Of a DNA stretch of 64,000 nt, positions 58,533 to 64,000 are shown in pieces. Within the stretch, counting starts at the first letter, position 1. Every line of letters starts with the position of its first letter. This DNA is from Paulinella micropora. Taxonomy: Eukaryota; Cercozoa; Imbricatea; Euglyphida. A program made the translations under genes and the position numbers. Location: positions 296,042-360,041 of the forward strand of contig BJOX01000063.1 in assembly GCA_009731375.1 (NCBI GenBank), in the 5' to 3' direction. Below the pieces are notes generated by a model. It saw only the letters and a program-made list of their open reading frames with translations, was not told the origin of the DNA and made no database searches.

Positions 58533-59093
58533 ACCCAAGGGGCGTCTGCCACGCGGTAATTCGCACGGTTTCGGAAAATTTTCCAAATCTTTGAAAAAGA
58601 TCAGAGTCTTGGACATGATAGGCTGCAAGGACCGAGACAATGCAGTCAACCTTGAGCTTCTTTGTTACAGCAGGCATTAAAGAGCTTCTCTGACGATCTT
58701 CCCCATCTTTCCAACCTAGGCCTACCAGACACCGGAGAAAACACGCGCCGGCTCCGCCGGCACGGCTACGCCGCGCCGGCCGGACTATTGTAAAAACGAA
58801 ACAGCTCCTCGGAAATTTAACGGCGGTTAACTCCGGGCGAAGCCCGGAGCAAACCAGTAACTAATTTGTGCGCAACCGCAAGTAACTGCACAGACCTGCA
58901 TGTGCAGTGGTTAATAATCTGCTTCAGGTAGGGTCTGTCTTGACAGAATATTCGCCACCATCGCTTTGCATTACCTTATACAAATTTACCAACCCTCTCC
59001 TTACCTATGGGTAGCAATTTCAGGAATCAAAATAGCGATTATTATCATTTCTCCCTTCACCCCCTTTTCCCCCCTTCCCTTCCACCTTCTCTC
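58533..59093. other. GC-rich spacer with hairpin
   Basis: No gene seen. CTCCGGGC-GAA-GCCCGGAG forms a perfect 8-bp stem at about 58830-58848, and a GCCGGC-rich segment lies at 58750-58785. A retroelement end could lie here but is not resolved. Confidence 0.5.
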
Positions 59094-60172
59094 TCATTTC
59101 CTGTACCTCTGAGGCCATCCCCGGCCCTGTTGCCGCCGAACGTTGTGTGCACCCTCGACCTCTTCCTTGATCACCGTCACGTCCTCCGCCACCACCGCCT
59201 CGTTACCGTAGTCCTGCCGCTGACAAGTACCATCCTCGATCCTTCCGCTTCCACCCGTATTTCTGGATGTTTGCAGTGTTGAACCGTTGCAACTCGTCCA
59301 GTTCGTCCCGGTTAAACAGGTCTTCCAATCCCCCGAGCTGCCACATGCCATGGCGAATTGCCTCCTTCAATTTCCGTATAGCCTCGTTCTGCTCCTCCCG
59401 CGAGACTTTATTCATGTTGCCATGATACAGGGTGTCGTCATCGTGTATGCAGCATTCGCCCCGTAGTAGGCGCAAGAACCATATCCCAATTTGCCAATAA
59501 CACGATTTGCGCCAATGGCTGTTTTCCTTCAATTCCCGTCGCTCATATTTCGGAACTCCCAGTACATTGCTGAGTCGGTCGTCCGGGGGATATCTTGCCT
59601 CGCCCGGCTTCAGCTCCCGATTCCTTGCTGCATTCGTAAAAGGACGGATCCATCACGCCTGGTCCGGATCCTTTCTGCCTGAACCCTCCCGCTCCATGTG
59701 CCGCGTTTACCTCCGCCTGTCGAGCATATGGATGCGGTCGACGATCCTCCCTGTTAGACCCCAGCCTTGTCCTCCCTCCGCCGAAGTCCCCCGTGCTACG
59801 TTGTGGTCTGCCCCCGCCCTGCTGGCCCCTTGTATGACCGCCGCCCCTTGTACTACCGCCGTCCCCACCAGTCTGCCGTCCTCCTTGTTGCTGCCGCATT
59901 GGTGCCTTTGGCATCTTCGCCAGAATCGCTAGATCCATCAACAGCGTCTTTATTGCCTTGACGTCTTCGTGATCCATCGTCCAAGCCAGCGGGTTGGTTT
60001 TGCCTTGCAATCCCTGCCATTTAGCCTTGTTTTCATTCGGTAGCGTCGGCAGTCTCAAGCTCGCGGCCAGCATCTCCGTTACCACGTTCTTGGTCGCCTG
60101 TTCCCTCCACAAGCCATGCCCCAAGATTAGCGGGTACACCTTCCGCTCGTCGTTGATCAAACACGCGTCCAT
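59094..60172 (-). CDS. Retroelement gag-like polyprotein, C-terminal part
   Basis: Frames 60172-59543, 59532-59203 and 59351-59094 on the minus strand run head to tail. The first has 'LGHGLWREQATKNVVTEMLA', 'ENKAKWQGLQGKTNPLAWTM' and a Gly/Arg/Gln-rich RNA-binding-like segment ('GGHTRGQQGGGRPQRSTG'). The next has 'NREEQNEAIRKLKEAIRH'-type charged helices. The purine-rich coding strand and the Gly/Arg segment suggest gag of an LTR element. I could not find a convincing CCHC knuckle, protease or RT downstream. Family placement is inference; the Ty3-type copy at the window start is not its continuation. Confidence 0.4.
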
Positions 60173-60684
60173 GACTGCTTGGAATAAGGCCGCGCCCTGA
60201 CCTTATCCTGAATCACTCCTCGTACCGTTTCCAATTCCTCATCCTCATCGGTGAGTGCCGCAAACCCAAAGACCGTGCCGACGTAATGGATCACATCCAC
60301 GTACTGCCAGTGCGATCTTGCCGTATTGCCCTTGACTTCCTTGTCGAAGACTTCCTCCCACGTCGCCTGGTTCGACAACCCCGCGTTAGCCCCCGCAATT
60401 TCAAAAACGTACGCCAAGACGAAGCAAATGGATTCCAGATCGTTGCCACTCTGCGCCCCGCGCAGCTGCTTCTTGAACTGTACCGCAAATTGCCGCATCA
60501 TGTTCATATATCGCCTGTCGTCCCCTAGGCTTTGGTCGATTTGATCGTACCCCTGCCTTGCCAGCTCCGTATTTGCCTTCAACTCTTTTATTATCTTGTC
60601 CCTTTTTTCCCATCCTTGGACCGAACTCCTGGCCGTACTACTCGCCCAACCCATCCTCCGATCCCTCCTCCTTCGAATCCTCAT
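60157..60684 (-). CDS. Retroelement gag-like polyprotein, middle part
   Basis: 175-residue frame with 'KRDKIIKELKANTELARQGY', 'DDRRYMNMMRQFAVQFKKQL', 'ESICFVLAYVFEIAGANAGL' and 'HWQYVDVIHYVGTVFGFAAL'. The helical, non-repetitive composition looks like true protein and not a shadow. It overlaps the frames on both sides, so one polyprotein with two frameshifts, or a frame change across the adjacent Lys run, is likely. Probably capsid-like gag by position. Confidence 0.42.
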   Translation of the reverse strand: MRIRRRRDRRMGWASSTARSSVQGWEKRDKIIKELKANTELARQGYDQIDQSLGDDRRYMNMMRQFAVQFKKQLRGAQSGNDLESICFVLAYVFEIAGANAGLSNQATWEEVFDKEVKGNTARSHWQYVDVIHYVGTVFGFAALTDEDEELETVRGVIQDKVRARPYSKQSWTRV

Positions 60685-61114
60685 CCGACTCCGAGCCTTC
60701 CGAGTCGCCTTTCTTCTTCTTACTCTTCTTCTTCTTTTTCTTTTTCTTTTTCTTTTTCTTTTCCGGTGACGCCGCCTCCGGTTCCTCCATTAATTTCAGC
60801 CGAAGCCTAGTCCAGGCTACCCAACCATCCACACACCCCCTCACCAACGACAGGTGATACACCCACATCCGCAATTCCGTCACCGTCGCCTTGCGGACCG
60901 CGCCATCCATCAGAGCAGCCCCGTTCGCCGCGTTGTCCAAGAGCTTCTTGAGTGTCGCCCCCCGTTCCTTGATGTGTCCCATCGCGTCCATGCCGTCGTT
61001 GTACTGCTTCATGGCTTCTGTAAAGAAACCCGCTTCCTTCCTCACCTCGTCCGCCCATTGCGCGTTTGCCGTTTCCAACCATGACGCCAAGTCATCGACC
61101 GGGTTGAGCATCAT
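60638..61114 (-). CDS. Retroelement gag-like polyprotein, upstream part
   Basis: 158 residues, 'MMLNPVDDLASWLETANAQW', 'AMKQYNDGMDAMGHIKERGA', 'VTELRMWVYHLSLVRGCVDG' and a C-terminal run of Lys followed by an acidic 'DSEGSESDEDSKEEGSEDG'. The Lys run (coded by TTC/TTT on the plus strand) is a likely slip site. No domain is recognised. A smaller in-line frame (61375-61184) lies upstream. Confidence 0.38.
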   Translation of the reverse strand: MMLNPVDDLASWLETANAQWADEVRKEAGFFTEAMKQYNDGMDAMGHIKERGATLKKLLDNAANGAALMDGAVRKATVTELRMWVYHLSLVRGCVDGWVAWTRLRLKLMEEPEAASPEKKKKKKKKKKKKSKKKKGDSEGSESDEDSKEEGSEDGLGE

Positions 61115-61375
61115 GCGTTTGTTCCAATCGTGGAAAGCCGCAGTGACTTGATGTCCTGCTGTCGGATTGCCAAGATCAGCCGGTCAATAGCCGCCATCAT
61201 TTCCGTCACTTTTCCTTCGGTTATGACCTCCCCCTCGTCCATAATGGGCCGTACCATATAAGCTGTCAATGCCTTCGACGAAATCTGATCCCTGTGGTGT
61301 CCTGCTACCGATCAGGTTTACGCCACTCAAGAAGGCGGGGCCCTCGCGTATGCGAGTGGACGAAGGGGAGGACAA

Positions 61376-61900
61376 GGCGGGGGCGGCGCCGGCGGCTCCT
61401 ATGACGTATGCGCGGAATCCTCCGATTATGTCCGACCACTTCCTCCAGATGTTGCAAGCGAGCCCGACGGCTATCGAGATTTACTCACAGCTGAGCAGGA
61501 ACTCGCTCAAAATTTGGACGGACGGACCCGATGAAGAGGGCATTAAGGACGACATCGCGTGGAACGAATGGCAGTTACCAGTGAGCAAGCCACACTGGGA
61601 GTGTTGGCAAAATGGCGGAGGCTTTGGCGGTGGCGGTGACCGCTGGCGGTACCCCGCCTTGTGCCTCGTCTGCCATTCGTTGCCACTAACGTAGAAGGGA
61701 GAAATTGATAATAATAGACCCCAAACCCATATATACATGTCTCTCTCCCAATATGATCTCCATTATCCTGTCCTCATCCCTTGCAGTATCCAAGCATTGC
61801 CCGTCTCTAGCCCTCCGAGTCCTCTCTCCCTCTTTCCTATGTATCCGTCCCCACTCTCTTTTTTTTCTCCATTGATTAGTTTCCGTTGCCCCTCCCGTTT
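61376..61900. other. Unassigned spacer
   Basis: A plus-strand frame (61269-61694) spans part of this stretch but has no recognisable domain. A minus-strand copy of 'GNEWQ' near 61660 hints at relationship to the W-S-E-E-T repeats further right. I assign no gene. Confidence 0.35.
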
Positions 61901-61901
61901 G

Positions 61902-63987
61902 TCACATGCTGAACTGTTCCAGCACGTCCCCATCTAACTCTTCCATCCATTCCGTCATCTCCTCCGCTGTCTCCCGCTGGTCCCAAGACCCCCTGCTTCC
62001 TTCGCGGTTAGACTTTTCCTCCTCCCCTTCATCCGTTGTCTCTTCCTCCTCCTCCTTCGCTTCCTCCTCCCACTTCATGGCCAACTGTATGTGTCTTATC
62101 TCCATTTTAGCCCCCAAGGCCGTCATCCATTCCTTTGTCTCCTCCGACTGCCACTCATTGCCCTCTACACTCCCCTGTGTTTGTTCCTTCGTCCATCTCC
62201 TCAACCAACTGACAAATTGTTTCCATTGTGCAGGATGTTCGTCGTGCCATTTGGCCTCCTACGCCTTAGCCTCTGCAACTGTGCCCGTAAGCGCAGTCTC
62301 CACCGACAAAATAACGTCTTGTATCATCTCACCCAGTCTCCTTTCCACCTCTTGAATTTGTGCATACTGCCCCCTTGCCTCCTCTGATTCCTTGAAGTCC
62401 TTCCAACAAGGCTCTCTCATCTCAACCGGCATCGTACTCGTTCGCTTCTCCCAGCTCTTCCTTATAATTTCCCATCTTGCCTCCTTCCTTCTGCCGTTGT
62501 GCCCGTTCCTGTCCCTGTTCCCATGCCTGGGCCAGTGCTCTCACTTGACTCCCCGAGTCATGATCTAAGTCCTCTCTTATCTCTTGTTCCACGACCAATT
62601 CTCCCTCTATCTCCTCGTCTTCCGCCTTCCTCCTCACCTCCCTCGCCATCTTCAGTTCCTGTGTTACCCTTTCCACCTCCTCATCCACTGCCATTTCCTC
62701 CATTTGAGTGTGACTTGTTGCCTCTCTTCCCAACCCAATATCCGTCCTCCCTGTCGCCCTCTCTTTCTTGTCATTTTGTGTCCACTGGCCTCTGTCCTCC
62801 CGCAACTGTTTAAGCCACTCCTGTGTCTCTTCACTGTCCCAATTGTTGCCCGGTGCATGATTCTCCACTCTCTCGATTATTCCTCGCATCCGCAATTGTT
62901 CGACGAACAGTGTCCAACTGTCCTCTCCTCTTCCTTGGAGAGTTTGCAACTATTTCTTGGCATGTGCTGCCTTTCCCGTGGCACAAGCCCATGCCGTATG
63001 TAACCTTTCCGCTACCCACTTCTCCCCCACCTTCGTCAACAAGGCCAGAAAAACATATTGGTTCCTCGCCTCCTCCGACTTGGCGAATTGTCTCCATAAA
63101 CCCTCCCGCTCCCTAAACCAACGCCATCTTAGCTCCCATAGTTTCCTAATTGCCATCCGCCTTTTATCCCCCGTTATCCGTTCCGTGTGCAAAATTACCT
63201 CCACCCGTGCACTCCACTCTTCACCCATCTCCTCTATGAACTGTTGTGCCTCCTCATCCACCTTATATTCCATCCCCCTAATCCGTTCCCACTGCTGGTC
63301 TCCCTCCGTCAGCTCCAACCTTAGTTCCCGTTTGCTCATTCTCTGACGTGTGTCCTAACGTAGAAGTGACAAGTGTTGTGTCTTGTGCTTGTTGTTGGTC
63401 CCCCACTCTCCTTCTTTTCCGTCTCCTCTCCTCTTTCCTGTCTTCCCTTTCCATTTTCCTCCATTCCTCCTTTCTTTGGAAATCCTCCCAAGCCACCATT
63501 GCTCCCACATACTCCTTTTCTGCCTTTTGGAGGTCCGATTCCGTAAAGTAAGGAGACCCCATGGGGACCCACTTCTTCATCAGGAAGTAATGTCTTTCGT
63601 GTCTACTATCCCAAGATGTCAGCGTCTTTCCATACCCACAATCCTCCTGTTCCTCCGTCTCCTCACTTGTTTCTCCACTGTCCTCCTTCTCCTCGTCAGA
63701 TATTTCCTTCTCGGACTTGCCCCCTTTTCCCATACCTAACGTATTAGGGTATGTATCGTATTTCTCCTTGTCTCCTATTCCTCTTTCCTGGCCTTCTTAT
63801 TAGGCTCTTCCTGCTCCCCATCCTCCCCACGTTTTTCACGTCTACCCAGCCATCCCTCCTCTCTTGCCTGTCGGACGTCCCTCCTTATCTGTTCATCCAG
63901 ATATCGTGTTCTCCTCAGTATTGCCACATCCATCCATACCTTTCTCCTTTCGTTCGCTCGCACCACCTCCTGCCTCATCCCCACCAA
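61902..63987 (-). CDS. Charged repetitive polyprotein, probably retroelement gag
   Basis: Minus-strand frames 63987-63775, 63733-63278, 63339-62950, 62949-62422 and 62204-61902 follow one another with small gaps or overlaps. All are Glu/Lys/Arg/Trp-rich. A motif 'W.SEET.EW' recurs ('NNWDSEETQEWLKQL', 'NEWQSEETKEWMTAL'), indicating internal duplication. Other segments are 'EWSARVEVILHTERI' and 'FTESDLQKAEKEYVGAMVAW'. The string of frames suggests one long ORF broken by indels and running beyond the window edge. Retroelement gag is the best guess from composition and setting; a host repeat protein is possible. Confidence 0.35.
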
Positions 63988-64000
63988 TTCCTCTGGACTT

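Noticed and set aside
59007-59282. Plus-strand Pro/Leu-rich ORF
   Set aside because: Antisense shadow of the purine-rich gag-like frames.

Overview
The window is nuclear DNA of a eukaryote. It contains spliceosomal GT-AG introns of about 44-74 nt, abundant microsatellites, and three classes of eukaryotic mobile DNA: Ty3-type LTR, DIRS-type and Polinton/Maverick-type. A probable MLO-like membrane protein with an EF-hand fits an alga or other protist, but the species cannot be fixed from the sequence. Six N gaps and many single-base frameshifts at homopolymers show that part of the 'decay' may be sequence error.

Layout. 1-2982: non-coding with repeats. 2983-6628: 3' part of a Ty3-type pol gene on the minus strand (RT, RNase H, integrase). 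6669-8830: simple repeats. 8840-11235: MLO-like gene (minus). 11236-14084: repeats and gaps, no convincing gene. 14085-35205: a full-length Polinton-type element (21,121 bp) with 96-bp terminal inverted repeats and an imperfect 6-bp target duplication. 35206-36537: spacer with a gap. 36538-50508: a second, related Polinton-type element in opposite orientation, cut off at about 50508 so that its fibre, integrase and one terminus are missing. About 50510-52570: a spliced plus-strand gene with a DNA-methyltransferase motif and a Ser-rich region. 53784-58494: a DIRS-type retroelement (minus; gag-like zinc finger, RT/RNase H, tyrosine recombinase). 59094-63987: purine-rich minus-strand ORFs, probably LTR-retroelement gag.

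Element 1 encodes a virus-like set: rve integrase, phage-type tail-fibre protein with an S74 self-cleaving chaperone domain, packaging ATPase, adenain-like cysteine protease, minor and major capsid proteins, a further phage-like virion protein, class-3 lipase and protein-primed DNA polymerase B. Element 2 shares the morphogenesis and polymerase genes. It replaces the lipase with extra copies of a small DUF3820-like gene and carries a GIY-YIG nuclease. Both are better read as integrated polinton-like viruses than as simple transposons. Nearly every long gene in both carries stops or frameshifts.

The most interesting signal is structural. At least thirteen genes in the two elements end at, or share their stop codon with, a strong DNA palindrome. 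Spacers that occupy equivalent places keep the hairpin while the sequence changes. This looks like a hairpin-directed transcript-end rule of the kind known in mimiviruses. Other points are an in-frame palindromic insertion inside polymerase B of element 2, a leader motif just before capsid-gene starts, a possible membrane anchor after the S74 domain of the fibre, and a spliced gene inside element 1.
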